A DNA stretch of 64,000 bases from DAHUXN01 sp963811805. GTDB taxonomy: Bacteria; Acidobacteriota; Terriglobia; Acidiferrales; UBA7541. Shown here piece after piece: positions 7,780-16,745 of the stretch; position 1 is the first letter of the stretch; each line of letters begins with the position of its first letter. Location of the stretch: assembly GCA_963811805.1 (NCBI GenBank), contig CAWESU010000003.1:186001-250000 (forward strand), in the 5' to 3' direction. Both the position numbers and the translations under genes were made by a program. Under the pieces are notes generated by a model. It searched no databases, was not told the DNA's origin, and was given only the letters and a program-made list of their open reading frames with translations.

Positions 7780-8886
7780 ATGCGCATCGAGAAAGTAATG
7801 CTGCGGGAAATTCGCATGCCGATGGTCATGCGTTTTGAAACGAGTTTTGGCACGACGACGGAACGGCGAATCCTGCTGCTGGAAGTAAAGGCGGACGGCG
7901 TCACCGGATGGGGCGAGTGCGTCGCGGACGAAAAGCCGTACTATTCGCCGGAAACGATTGATACGGCGAAGACCATCTTGCGCGATTTCTTGTGGCCGGA
8001 GGTGCGTGGAAAGGAATTCGGTGCCGCGCGCGACATTTGGGGAATGCTCGGACACACGCGCGGCCACAACATGGCCAAGGCGGCACTGGAATCAGCGATC
8101 TGGGACGCCGAAGCGAAACAGAAAAACATGCCGCTGTGGAAGCTTTTGGGCGGCGTGCGGCAGGAAATCCCGTGCGGAGTTTCGATCGGGATTCAGCCGA
8201 GCGTCGAGGAACTCTTCGCTAATGTGGAGAAAGAGCTGGCGGCGGGCTACCAGCGGATCAAAATCAAAATCAAGCCCGGCCACGATGTGAAAAGCGTTGC
8301 GGCGCTGCGAAAGCGCTGGCCGCAAATTCGCCTGATGGCGGACGCGAATTCGGCCTATTCGCTGGAGGATATCGCGCTCCTCAAGCAGCTGGACGCGTTC
8401 GGACTGATGATGATCGAGCAGCCGCTCGGCTGGGATGACATTTACAGCCACGTGAAGCTGCAGAAGCAGATTGAGACGCCGATATGCCTGGATGAATGCA
8501 TTCACGAATATGAACACGCCGTTGCGGCGATCGAGATGGGCGCTTGCCGAATCATCAATATGAAGATGGGGCGCGTGGGCGGGCACACGGTGATGCGGAG
8601 GATTCACGATCTGTGCCAGCGGAGCGGAATTCCCATGTGGTGCGGAGGAATGCTGGAGACGGGAATCGGGCGAGCGCAGAACATCGCGCTTTCGACGCTG
8701 GAGAACTTCACGTTGCCGGGCGACGTGTCGGCCAGCAAGCGCTACTGGGCGGAAGATATCGTCGAACCGGAAATTGAAGTAACACCTAAAGGTACGATCA
8801 AAGTGCCGACCGGCCCAGGGATTGGATATCAACCGAAACTTAAATACATTGAAAAGCTGACGGTTCGGAGCGAGGTGTTGGTCTAA
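7780..8886 (+). CDS. o-Succinylbenzoate synthase / N-succinylamino acid racemase family enolase
   Basis: A 368-residue enolase-superfamily member of the MLE subgroup. The N-terminal capping domain is followed by the TIM barrel. Catalytic signatures are visible: the KxK motif in RIKIKIKPGHD, metal ligands D, E and D in LMADANSAY, MIEQPLG and CLDECIHE, and the second catalytic Lys in INMKMGRVGG. The pattern is closest to NSAR/OSBS enzymes such as those of Amycolatopsis and Geobacillus, which can serve menaquinone synthesis or racemise N-succinylamino acids. No other men gene is nearby, and the neighbour is a GNAT acyltransferase, which favours the racemase role. Sequence alone does not separate the two reactions. 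Confidence 0.85.
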   Translation: MRIEKVMLREIRMPMVMRFETSFGTTTERRILLLEVKADGVTGWGECVADEKPYYSPETIDTAKTILRDFLWPEVRGKEFGAARDIWGMLGHTRGHNMAKAALESAIWDAEAKQKNMPLWKLLGGVRQEIPCGVSIGIQPSVEELFANVEKELAAGYQRIKIKIKPGHDVKSVAALRKRWPQIRLMADANSAYSLEDIALLKQLDAFGLMMIEQPLGWDDIYSHVKLQKQIETPICLDECIHEYEHAVAAIEMGACRIINMKMGRVGGHTVMRRIHDLCQRSGIPMWCGGMLETGIGRAQNIALSTLENFTLPGDVSASKRYWAEDIVEPEIEVTPKGTIKVPTGPGIGYQPKLKYIEKLTVRSEVLV

Positions 8887-8889
8887 TCG

Positions 8890-9810
8890 GTGGAACGGCC
8901 GCGCCATCCTGTGGTGCTTTACACGCTGATTCTGCTGATGGTGGTCGGGTGGTCGTTTAACTTTATTATTGGCAAAATCACGCTGCGGTACATGAATCCG
9001 TACGCGCTGACGTCGTTTCGCATGACGCTGTCGGCGATTCTGATGCTGCCGATTTACTTCGCCAGGCCGCGGCGGTCGCGGCTGAATCGAAAAGACCTGT
9101 GGAACTTCGCGGTGCTGGGATTCTTGGGCGTGGTCATCAATCGCGGGCTGTTCATCATGGGGCTCGACTATACGACGGCCAGCCATTCCGCGCTGATTGT
9201 GGCCACCGGGCCGATCCTGGTATTGGTGCTGGCGCGCGCGCATAACCTAGAGAAAGTGACTCGCGCGAAAATTACAGGCATGGCCATTTGCTTTGCGGGC
9301 GTGGCGATACTTGTTGCCGGAGAAGAGTTCCACCGGCGGGCAGGGACCTGGGTGGGAGACTCGATTACGCTAGTGGGAACAACCGGTTTTGCGCTTTACA
9401 CCGTGCTGGCGAAAAAAGTGGCGCGGCAGTACGACACCATTTCGATGAATACATTTTGCAATCTGGCGGGCGCGATCTTTATATCGCCGCTCGCGGTGCG
9501 CGAGGCGGTGAGACTGGACTGGGCGTCGGTAGGCACGATTGGCTGGCTGGGGTTGGCGTACACGGTGCTGGTGTCGTCTGTCGGGGCGTATCTGATTTTT
9601 TTCTGGGCGCTGGCGCATCTTCCCGCGTCGCGGCTTGCGGTGTTCACCTATGTCGAACCGCCGCTGGCGGCGTTGCTGGCGGTGATTCTTCTTGGCGAGA
9701 GCCTCACCAAGGCGCTGCTTATCGGCGGAGGATTAATTCTGGCGGGCGTTTATCTGGCGGAATTTGGGCCGGGCACGGGAGCGGTGCCGGCGGAAACAGC
9801 GGGAGCGTGA
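8890..9810 (+). CDS. EamA/DMT-family transporter
   Basis: A 306-residue inner-membrane protein with about ten hydrophobic helices arranged as two EamA repeats. The second repeat begins near WVGDSITLVGTTGFALYTVL, and the end LAVFTYVEPPLAALLAVI is typical of the RhaT/EamA family. It starts with GTG three bases after the racemase-like gene, so the pair is probably cotranscribed. Members export amino acids or metabolites, and the context fits an amino-acid-derived substrate, but this is inference. The C-terminal tail GPGTGAVPAETAGA is soluble and short. Confidence 0.9.
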   Translation: MERPRHPVVLYTLILLMVVGWSFNFIIGKITLRYMNPYALTSFRMTLSAILMLPIYFARPRRSRLNRKDLWNFAVLGFLGVVINRGLFIMGLDYTTASHSALIVATGPILVLVLARAHNLEKVTRAKITGMAICFAGVAILVAGEEFHRRAGTWVGDSITLVGTTGFALYTVLAKKVARQYDTISMNTFCNLAGAIFISPLAVREAVRLDWASVGTIGWLGLAYTVLVSSVGAYLIFFWALAHLPASRLAVFTYVEPPLAALLAVILLGESLTKALLIGGGLILAGVYLAEFGPGTGAVPAETAGA

Positions 9811-9887
9811 GCGTTTGGTTTGCGTCGTGCTGAAGTTCGCGCGGAACACGCGGTGAGATGATATAAAGTAAAGCTTTAAGGTGCAAA

Positions 9888-10973
9888 ATGTCCGAAACGA
9901 AACGGATTGCGGTAATTCCCGGCGACGGAATCGGAAAAGAAGTAACACCTGAAGGCGTAAAAGTGTTGGAAGCGGCGTGCGCTGTGAGCGGACGGAAGCT
10001 CGCGTTCACTTACTTCGATTGGGGCGCGGATCGTTTCTTGAAGGATGGCACAACGCTACCTGCGGACGCGCCGCAGATGCTGCAGCGGGACTTCGACGCG
10101 ATTCTGTTTGGGGCCGTGGGCGACCCGCGTGTGCCCTCGAACCAACACGCGGCTGACATTCTTTTAGGGCTGCGGTTCAAGCTGGATCTGTACGTGAACT
10201 CGCGTCCGTGCGTGCTTTTCGACCGGCGACTGACGCCGCTGCGGGATCGCAGCGAGCAGGACGTGGATTTCATCGTGTTTCGTGAAAATACCGAAGGGGC
10301 GTACGCCGGAGTCGGCGGAAACTTCAAGCTGGGAACCGCGGACGAAGTGGCCGTGCAGGAGGACATCAACACGCGAAAGGGAGTGGAACGGATCATTCGC
10401 TACGCGCTCGATTATGCGCGGCGCAAGGGGTTGAAACGCGTGTGCATGAGCGACAAATCGAACGCGATGACCTACGGGCATGGGTTGTGGCAGCGCGTTT
10501 GGAAGGAATTGCGCGAAGAATATACGGAAATTGATACGCGGCACTTGTACGTGGATACCCTGGTGATGGAGATGGTGCGCGACCCTTCGCAATTCGATGT
10601 GATTGTTACATGCAACATGTTCGGCGATATCGCGAGCGATCTGGGAGCGCAACTCTCGGGAGGGCTGGGGCTGGCGCCATCGGGAAACATTCATCCCGGC
10701 CAAGTTTCGCTTTTTGAGCCGGTGCACGGCTCCGCGCCGAATATCGCCGGGAAGAATATGGCGAATCCCATGGGATCTGCGTTGACGGGCGCGATGATGC
10801 TCGAGTATTTAGGATTGGAGCGCGAAGCGGGGCTGATTCGCGACGCGGTGTGCACAGCAGTGCGCGAAGGAAAAACGACGCCGGACCTCGGCGGGCAAAT
10901 GGGAACGCGCGAAGTGGGCGATTGGGTTGCCGAGCGCATTTCCAAGCGAGGTCTTGCAGGCGCGGGAGCCTAA
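9888..10973 (+). CDS. LeuB/isocitrate-type beta-decarboxylating dehydrogenase
   Basis: A 361-residue NAD(P)-dependent dehydrogenase that oxidises and decarboxylates a 2-hydroxy acid. Family motifs include VIPGDGIGKEVTPEGVKVLE, the substrate-binding arginines in LRFKLDLYVNSRP, RENTEGAYAGVGG, and the metal-binding NMFGDIASDLGAQLSGGLG. The C-terminal HGSAPNIAGKNMANP is the NAD loop. It resembles 3-isopropylmalate dehydrogenase and also tartrate dehydrogenase, and without leuA, leuC or leuD nearby I leave the substrate open. It is separated by 77 bases from the EamA gene and converges with the rhomboid gene, overlapping its stop by four bases. Confidence 0.85.
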   Translation: MSETKRIAVIPGDGIGKEVTPEGVKVLEAACAVSGRKLAFTYFDWGADRFLKDGTTLPADAPQMLQRDFDAILFGAVGDPRVPSNQHAADILLGLRFKLDLYVNSRPCVLFDRRLTPLRDRSEQDVDFIVFRENTEGAYAGVGGNFKLGTADEVAVQEDINTRKGVERIIRYALDYARRKGLKRVCMSDKSNAMTYGHGLWQRVWKELREEYTEIDTRHLYVDTLVMEMVRDPSQFDVIVTCNMFGDIASDLGAQLSGGLGLAPSGNIHPGQVSLFEPVHGSAPNIAGKNMANPMGSALTGAMMLEYLGLEREAGLIRDAVCTAVREGKTTPDLGGQMGTREVGDWVAERISKRGLAGAGA

Positions 10974-11668
10974 GAGTAGTCGTAAGCATCGTAAGGCTGC
11001 TTGCGGCGCATACCTGAGACGAGCAGCATTCCCAACAGAAAACCTCCCACATGTGCCCACCACGCGACTCCACCTTGCGCCGCGCTGCCCAGCGAACTCA
11101 CGCCGCTGAGGAATTGAACCAAGAACCACAGACCGATGAAAAGCACCGCCGGCAAGCGCGCAAAAAACCACCAGAAAAACAAGGTCACCAGCGTCAGGAT
11201 TTTCGATGACGGGAAGAAGACGATGTACGCGCCAAGCACGCCGGCGATGGCTCCGCTGGCTCCCAGCGACGGAATTGTCGAGCCGAGGCTGAATGCGGTT
11301 TGCGCCGTGCCGGCTCCCAATCCGCAGAGAAGATAGAATCCAAGGTAGGGCAAATGCCCCAAGCGGTCTTCGACGTTGGGGCCGAAAAGCCACAGAAACC
11401 ACATGTTGCCGATGATGTGCAGCCAGCCGGCGTGGAGGAACATCGAGGTGAAGAACGGAACGAAGGCCTGGGCCAAGGTGAAGTGGTGTGAGCTGGCCAG
11501 AGCCATTTGCACGCGAGCGGGAACCAGCGAGTAGGTCATGAGGAAGGTTTGCAGGGCGCGCTGGGAGAGTGACAGTTGATAGAAAAAGACAAGAAAGTTG
11601 GCAATGATCAGCGCGAGCGTCACCGTCGGAGGATGAGTGCGCGGACGCAGGTTCTTCAAGGGAATCAT
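10970..11668 (-). CDS. Rhomboid-family intramembrane serine protease
   Basis: A 232-residue polytopic membrane protein with six helices. The second helix region carries HIIGNMWFLWLFGPNVED, with the oxyanion-hole His and Asn. The catalytic serine is in SLGASGAIAGVLGAY, and the catalytic His is in the last helix, AWWAHVGGFLLGMLL. This GxSG plus AHxxG pattern defines active rhomboids. The start overlaps the stop of the upstream PfkB gene by four bases, so the two are translationally coupled on the minus strand. The physiological substrate is unknown. Confidence 0.93.
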   Translation of the reverse strand: MIPLKNLRPRTHPPTVTLALIIANFLVFFYQLSLSQRALQTFLMTYSLVPARVQMALASSHHFTLAQAFVPFFTSMFLHAGWLHIIGNMWFLWLFGPNVEDRLGHLPYLGFYLLCGLGAGTAQTAFSLGSTIPSLGASGAIAGVLGAYIVFFPSSKILTLVTLFFWWFFARLPAVLFIGLWFLVQFLSGVSSLGSAAQGGVAWWAHVGGFLLGMLLVSGMRRKQPYDAYDYS

Positions 11669-12657
11669 AAGCGCTTTTCTTGAGTACGTGCGTGGCGCGC
11701 CAGTTGTTCCGACGAAAAGGCGCGCTCGGAACGAGTCGCTCTTTGCATGAAGTTATGAATCTCGCGTAGAGATTTAATTCCGCCGCGTGCACCGCGGGCG
11801 GTGCAATTTAGGGCAGCTGCGGCGCAACTGAATTCAAGTATCGCATCAAGTTCCCAGCGTTTTGAAATTCCGTAAACAATGCCTGCGTGGAAGACATCTC
11901 CGGCACCCGTGGTGTCGACGGCGGTGACTCGATAACCGCGGCAGTAGTGGAATCGCGTGCCGTCCCAGGCGAGCGCGCCGAGACGGCCGAGAGTAACGCC
12001 GGCGACTTTACATCCGAAGCGCCTGGAAATCTCGGGGAGACTGGAAAACAAATTTGAGATTCTCAGCAGACGGGCGGGGAATTCATGAGAGGCGAAGAGG
12101 TAGTCGGTGCATTGAAGTAACGCTTTAACTCCTGGATAGATGTTGTCCACGTCGGCTACCACGGGAATCTGTGCGGCACGCGCCCAGCGAGCGGCATGAG
12201 CAGCAGCGGCGGCATCGTGTCCATCGACGAGCAATGCTCGGGATTGGGTGACCCAATTTCGTTGAAGGTGCCGGGGAAGCAACGTGAGGCGGCGATCGCG
12301 CTTCCAGAGGATGGTTCGCTCACCGGAACGGCCATCGACGAGAATATAAGAAAGCTGGCTCAAGCAATTTGGAACACGGATGAGATGGGCCTCGATCCGA
12401 TGCTTTTGGAGTTCCCGCGATTGCAGCGCAGCGGCGGGATCGTTGCCCAGGGAGCCGACGTAACGCGCCGACAAACCCCAACGCCGACAGGCGATAAGTG
12501 CGCTGGCAACTTGACCGCCGGGCAAGATCTCTGCAGAAGAGAATTCAAGCTTGGAGTTGGACACCGGGAAGCGGGGAAGGGCGATGATCATATCGGTCGC
12601 GTTGATGCCCACGCCGGTGACGTCGACGATGGCGATGTTGGTTTTCCTCTGCGGCAT
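11665..12657 (-). CDS. PfkB-family carbohydrate/nucleoside kinase
   Basis: A 330-residue ribokinase-like enzyme that phosphorylates a sugar or nucleoside with ATP. The N-terminal glycine region LPGGQVASALIACRRWG and the C-terminal DTTGAGDVFHAGIVYG, with the catalytic Asp and anion hole GAGD, are both clear. The ATG at 12657 begins MPQRKTN just before the first beta strand; a TTG 36 bases upstream extends the frame but is less likely. Its end overlaps the rhomboid gene by four bases. The substrate cannot be told from sequence. The gene is divergent from recO, with about 180 bases between the starts. Confidence 0.9.
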   Translation of the reverse strand: MPQRKTNIAIVDVTGVGINATDMIIALPRFPVSNSKLEFSSAEILPGGQVASALIACRRWGLSARYVGSLGNDPAAALQSRELQKHRIEAHLIRVPNCLSQLSYILVDGRSGERTILWKRDRRLTLLPRHLQRNWVTQSRALLVDGHDAAAAAHAARWARAAQIPVVADVDNIYPGVKALLQCTDYLFASHEFPARLLRISNLFSSLPEISRRFGCKVAGVTLGRLGALAWDGTRFHYCRGYRVTAVDTTGAGDVFHAGIVYGISKRWELDAILEFSCAAAALNCTARGARGGIKSLREIHNFMQRATRSERAFSSEQLARHARTQEKRL

Positions 12658-12820
12658 GGGCTCGTACTTTAGTGGAGAGTCGCGCCAATGCAAAGAAAAA
12701 GCGGAACGAGCGGTCGCAAACTGAAAAATTCGTGTTGCGCAGATTGCGCGGTGCGTACGGCTGTGATAATAAGTTTAGTTTCGCTGCCCGCGGCTTGAGC
12801 GTGCTGAAGCGCGCAGAAAA

Positions 12821-12834
12821 GTCGGCGCGCCGAC
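12821..12834. repeat. Palindrome GTCGGC-GC-GCCGAC upstream of recO
   Basis: A perfect 14-base palindrome six bases before the recO ATG, in the place of a ribosome binding site, where no purine-rich Shine-Dalgarno is seen. It belongs to a set of five identical half-site pairs between 6.9 and 16.8 kb. As RNA it could form a 6-bp hairpin over the ribosome landing site. Confidence 0.6.
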
Positions 12835-12840
12835 ACGCCG

Positions 12841-13581
12841 ATGCCACTTCGCGAATCCGAAGCCATCGTTTTACAGAGCTATCCGCTCGGCGAAGCTGAC
12901 CGGCTGGTGAGTTTTCTCAGCCGGACAATGGGCCGTGTGCGTGGAGTGGCCGCCGGCGCGCGCAGGACGAAGAGCCGATTCGGCTCGACGTTCGAGCGGA
13001 TGTCGTATGTGCGCATCTGGTTCTTTGAGCGTGAAACGCGCGACCTGGTGCGCATCAATCAATGCGAGCTGATCGAATCGTTTGTCAGCGTGTTCGGCGA
13101 CTATTCCGCGGGAGTGGCTCTGGCGCTTCTGGCTGAGATCACGGAGGCGGTGCTGCCGGACCGTGAGCCTGCGGATCCGGCGTTTCGGTTGCTGCTGCTT
13201 TCGGCGCAGACCATTAAGCAGCGGAGAGAAATAGAACTGCCGCTCGCGTACTTTGCGCTGTGGACGGTGCGACTGGGCGGATGGCTCGGATCGTTTGAGC
13301 GCTGCGGGCGGTGCGGCGCGGAGTTGACGTCGGTCGGGTACATAAGCCCAGCGACGCCGGGCCTATTCTGTGCGACGTGCCGTGTGGCAGGCATGGCCAC
13401 ACTATCGGCCGCCGCGATTGCCGCGGGCCGGAAAATGCTGGGCGAGAGACTCGATAAGTTGGACGCGAAGGATTTCGCGAAGCCGGCCTTGCGGGAACTG
13501 ACGAAATACTTATTGGATTTGGTCGAATACCAGATTGAACGTAAACTAAACGCGCGCGAAATGTTGGAGAGCGCTGGATGA
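12841..13581 (+). CDS. recO: DNA repair protein RecO
   Basis: RecO helps RecR load RecA on SSB-coated gaps. The 246-residue protein has the N-terminal OB fold, starting MPLRESEAIVLQSYPLGEAD and the segment FLSRTMGRVRGVAAGARR. The C-terminal part holds a four-cysteine zinc element, FERCGRCGAEL and then GLFCATCRVAG. The length is normal. Its ATGA junction overlaps the glyQ start by four bases, making a recO-glyQ-glyS transcript likely. A perfect palindrome occupies the leader directly before the ATG. Confidence 0.95.
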   Translation: MPLRESEAIVLQSYPLGEADRLVSFLSRTMGRVRGVAAGARRTKSRFGSTFERMSYVRIWFFERETRDLVRINQCELIESFVSVFGDYSAGVALALLAEITEAVLPDREPADPAFRLLLLSAQTIKQRREIELPLAYFALWTVRLGGWLGSFERCGRCGAELTSVGYISPATPGLFCATCRVAGMATLSAAAIAAGRKMLGERLDKLDAKDFAKPALRELTKYLLDLVEYQIERKLNAREMLESAG

Positions 13582-14585
13582 GCCCACAGTCAAAAGGGAA
13601 ACCTGACTTAAAGGAAAAGTTCAAGGCGGGGAAGCGCGCCGGCTTATCTTTTCAAGAATTGATCTTCAAACTGCAAAGCTACTGGTCTGCGGAAGGCTGC
13701 GTGATCCAGCAACCGTATGACGTCGAAGTCGGCGCAGGCACGATGCACCCCGAGACATTCTTTCGCGTGCTCGGACCCAATCCCTATCGAGTCGCATACG
13801 TGCAACCGAGCCGGAGGCCCGCGGACGGTCGGTACGGCGAGAATCCGAACCGTTTGTACAAGCACACGCAACTTCAAGTGATACTTAAACCATCGCCGGC
13901 TGCTGTTCAGAATCTTTACTTGAACAGTCTGCGCGTGCTCGGAATTGACCTGAAGCAGCACGACATTCGATTTGAAGAAGACAACTGGGAATCTCCGACG
14001 CTGGGCGCATGGGGAGTTGGCTGGCAGGTGCTTCTCGACGGGCTTGAGATTACGCAGTTCACTTATTTTCAGCAATCCGGTGGGCTGGATTTGGACCCCG
14101 TTTCGTGCGAGTTGACGTATGGGTTGGAGCGAATCGCCGCTTTTCTTCAGGACGTGGAGAGCGTGTTCCAGTTGCGCTGGTCGAGCGGCGCGACTTATGG
14201 AGAGATTCGCTTATTGGAAGAGGAGCAATTTTCAACCTACAGCTTTGAGTGGGCGGACGCGAAGCGCACGCGCGAGATGTTCGATTTGTGCGAGAAGGAA
14301 GCGAAGGCCATCTTGGCGCGGCGTGACCGAGCGAGTGAATCGGGAGGGCAACGGCAAGCGCCGATCTTGGCGGCGTATGATTTCTGTCTGAAGTGCTCGC
14401 ACTTTTTCAATATCCTCGATTCGCGCGGGGCGATTTCCACGACAGAGCGAGCGGCACTGATCGCGAGAGTGCGAGCGCTATCGTGCCAAATCGCGAGAGA
14501 CTACTGCGCGGCGAATGGGTGGAGCGAGTTTCTGCCGACACCGCGCGTAATTTCAGACGCGGCGCCAAGCCAGGTGCAGAAATGA
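13578..14585 (+). CDS. glyQ: Glycyl-tRNA synthetase alpha subunit
   Basis: This is the catalytic subunit of the bacterial alpha2-beta2 class II enzyme. Motifs include LQSYWSAEGCVIQQPYDVEV, GAGTMHPETFFRVLGPNPY, YVQPSRRPADGRYGENPN and QQSGGLDLDPVSCELTYGLE. The 335 residues are slightly longer than the common 290-300 because of an N-terminal basic lead of about 22 residues and a short C-terminal tail. It overlaps recO at its start and glyS at its end by four bases each (ATGA), so all three are likely made from one mRNA. Confidence 0.97.
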   Translation: MSPQSKGKPDLKEKFKAGKRAGLSFQELIFKLQSYWSAEGCVIQQPYDVEVGAGTMHPETFFRVLGPNPYRVAYVQPSRRPADGRYGENPNRLYKHTQLQVILKPSPAAVQNLYLNSLRVLGIDLKQHDIRFEEDNWESPTLGAWGVGWQVLLDGLEITQFTYFQQSGGLDLDPVSCELTYGLERIAAFLQDVESVFQLRWSSGATYGEIRLLEEEQFSTYSFEWADAKRTREMFDLCEKEAKAILARRDRASESGGQRQAPILAAYDFCLKCSHFFNILDSRGAISTTERAALIARVRALSCQIARDYCAANGWSEFLPTPRVISDAAPSQVQK

Positions 14586-16705
14586 AGGAGCACGCGCCGT
14601 TTCTGTTTGAGATTGGTTGCGAAGAAATTCCCGCCGGGGTGTTGGCGAAGGCGGCGGCGGAACTTAAACAGATACTTGAGAAAAATTTGGAAGCGAACAG
14701 GCTCTTTGTCGCGCCAATCTTGACGTACGCCGCACCGCGCCGGCTGGTGGCAATGTCCGATGCGCTGATGCTCGCGCAGGCGGATGAAAAAAAAGAGGTG
14801 CTGGGTCCGCCGAAAGCAGTGGCGTTTGACAATGTCGGCCAGCCGACACGCGCGGCGGAGAGTTTTTCAGAGAAGCAAGGCGTGCCGATATCGAGCTTGT
14901 ACACGACCATGACGCCGCGAGGTGAATACCTTGCCGCGAGGTTGATCGTTCGAGGAAAAACGGCGCGCGAGATTCTTGCAGAAATGCTGCCGAGGGCGAT
15001 GAGGGAGCTCAGTTTTCCGCGCTCGATGTATTGGACGGGCAAAAAGGGAGCGCGGTTCATCCGGCCAGTGCGCTGGTTGGTTGCTCTTCTCGGCGGAAAG
15101 ATCATCCCTTTTGATTTTGAGGGCGTTGCTGCGGGCGACACGACGGAAGGGCACCGCTTTCTCGGCCATGCAAAGATAAGGGTGGCCGGGCCGAAGGACT
15201 ATGCGGCCAAGCTGCGGCGCAATTTCGTGCTGGTCGACCCTGTCGAGCGCCGCAAGAAAATCGAACGCGAGATTCGGAGCATCGCGGCGAAAGGGAAGTG
15301 GCGGGTGCACGAAGACGCGGCGCTCCTCGACCTGGTGACGTATTTGAATGAGTATCCGACGGTGATTTGCGGTGATTTCGATGCGCGATATCTCGAGCTG
15401 CCCTCGGAAGTTATCGTCACGGTAATGCGCGACCATCAAAAGTACTTTGCGGTGGAGAGCCGTAGCAGCGAGATCGAGCCGCATTTTCTGGCGGTGATCA
15501 ACCTGGACAGGGACCGCGCCGGGCTGGTGCGTCGCGGCCATGAGAAAGTGCTACGAGCGCGACTGGCCGACGCGCAGTTTTTTTGGCAGTCGGATCAGAA
15601 GTGTCGGCTGGCCGACTATACCGATAAGCTCGCGCACATTACATTTGAATCTCGCCTCGGCAGCTACCGCGATAAGACAGAACGAATGCGCGACCTCGCG
15701 CGGAAGATTGCGCGAAACTGGTTCGATTCAGGAGTTCATGGCGCCGACGTGGGCGCGGCGGACCGGGCGGCGCAGCTCGCCAAGTGCGACTTGGCGACGG
15801 AGATGGTGCGCGAGTTCACCGAACTACAGGGAATCATGGGAGGGCTCTACGCCAGAGCGCAGGGCGAAGACGAAGAGGTTGCGTGGGGCGTCTACGACCA
15901 TTACAAGCCCGCGGGAATGGAAGACACCATCCCGCGCAATCTGACTGGCTGCGCTGTTTCGATCGCAGACAAGTTCGACTCGCTGGTAGCGTGTTTTGCG
16001 GTGGGAATCATTCCCTCGGGATCGAGCGATCCATTCGCGTTGCGCCGGGCGGCGGCAGGGATAGTTCATATCTTACTTGAGCAAAATTTGCCGATGTCTC
16101 TTTCGGCGTCGGTCTCCGCGGCGGCGCAGGGTCTGGCGTCGCACGCGCCGAAAATCGAGGTTGCAGCGGAATTGGAGAAGCGCGTGCTGGATTTTGTTGC
16201 GGAACGCGCGAAGTATCTTTTCCGCGAGAAGTACGGATTCGCGTACGACGAAGTGAATGCGGCGATGACCGCGGGAGCTGACGATCTCGTTGACGTGCGA
16301 AGTCGAATCGTCGCGCTAAGGACGATCCGGCACTCCAAGAATTTCGAGCCTTTGGCTGTGGCATTTCGGCGGATCCGAAAAATATTGGAGAAAGCCGGGC
16401 CGGATGGCGGACGCGCGGGCGGTGTGAAGGCCGAATTGCTTCGCGTGGAGGCCGAGCAGGTCTTGCATCGCGAGGCGCAGCAGCTTGCCGAGCGGGCGGG
16501 GAAACATAAACGCGCCGGGCAATATAAAGAAGCACTTGAAGCTATTTCGGAGTTGCGGCCGACGGTGGATCGCTTCTTCGATGACGTGTTGGTGATGGAC
16601 AAGGATGAAGCGGTCAGAAAAAATCGCTTGGCCTTGCTCGCAGGCCTGTTGAAGGAATTTTCGACCATTGCCGATTTTGCGGAAATGGCGGCAGAGGAAA
16701 AATAA
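14582..16705 (+). CDS. glyS: Glycyl-tRNA synthetase beta subunit
   Basis: The 707-residue beta subunit needed for tRNA(Gly) recognition. It starts at ATG 14582 with MKEHAPFLFEIGCEEIPAG, the conserved N-terminus, inside the ATGA overlap with glyQ; the frame is open further upstream but that part is shadow. Other family segments are RPVRWLVALLGG, VTVMRDHQKYFAVE, the HD-like core YRDKTERMRDLARKI, and the C-terminal anticodon-binding domain with FFDDVLVMDKDEAVRKNRL. Two copies of the GTCGGC-NN-GCCGAC palindrome lie in the coding sequence. Confidence 0.97.
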   Translation: MKEHAPFLFEIGCEEIPAGVLAKAAAELKQILEKNLEANRLFVAPILTYAAPRRLVAMSDALMLAQADEKKEVLGPPKAVAFDNVGQPTRAAESFSEKQGVPISSLYTTMTPRGEYLAARLIVRGKTAREILAEMLPRAMRELSFPRSMYWTGKKGARFIRPVRWLVALLGGKIIPFDFEGVAAGDTTEGHRFLGHAKIRVAGPKDYAAKLRRNFVLVDPVERRKKIEREIRSIAAKGKWRVHEDAALLDLVTYLNEYPTVICGDFDARYLELPSEVIVTVMRDHQKYFAVESRSSEIEPHFLAVINLDRDRAGLVRRGHEKVLRARLADAQFFWQSDQKCRLADYTDKLAHITFESRLGSYRDKTERMRDLARKIARNWFDSGVHGADVGAADRAAQLAKCDLATEMVREFTELQGIMGGLYARAQGEDEEVAWGVYDHYKPAGMEDTIPRNLTGCAVSIADKFDSLVACFAVGIIPSGSSDPFALRRAAAGIVHILLEQNLPMSLSASVSAAAQGLASHAPKIEVAAELEKRVLDFVAERAKYLFREKYGFAYDEVNAAMTAGADDLVDVRSRIVALRTIRHSKNFEPLAVAFRRIRKILEKAGPDGGRAGGVKAELLRVEAEQVLHREAQQLAERAGKHKRAGQYKEALEAISELRPTVDRFFDDVLVMDKDEAVRKNRLALLAGLLKEFSTIADFAEMAAEEK
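14834..14847. repeat. Palindrome GTCGGC-CA-GCCGAC inside glyS
   Basis: Copy of the recurrent palindrome inside glyS, flanked by T and A so that the symmetry extends to 16 bases. It is read as Val-Gly-Gln-Pro-Thr, a different frame from the copies in mazG and later in glyS. Confidence 0.6.
15603..15616. repeat. Palindrome GTCGGC-TG-GCCGAC inside glyS
   Basis: Second copy of the recurrent palindrome inside glyS, 755 bases after the first. It is read as Arg-Leu-Ala-Asp, as in mazG. Confidence 0.6.
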
Positions 16706-16745
16706 AACCGTTGAGATTCGTTTCCCCGCGAGCGCAAACGCAAAT

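Noticed and set aside
8092..9243. Minus-strand open frame (383 codons) opposite the enolase and EamA genes
   Set aside because: Antisense shadow rich in Arg, His and Gln; spans two genes with confident calls.
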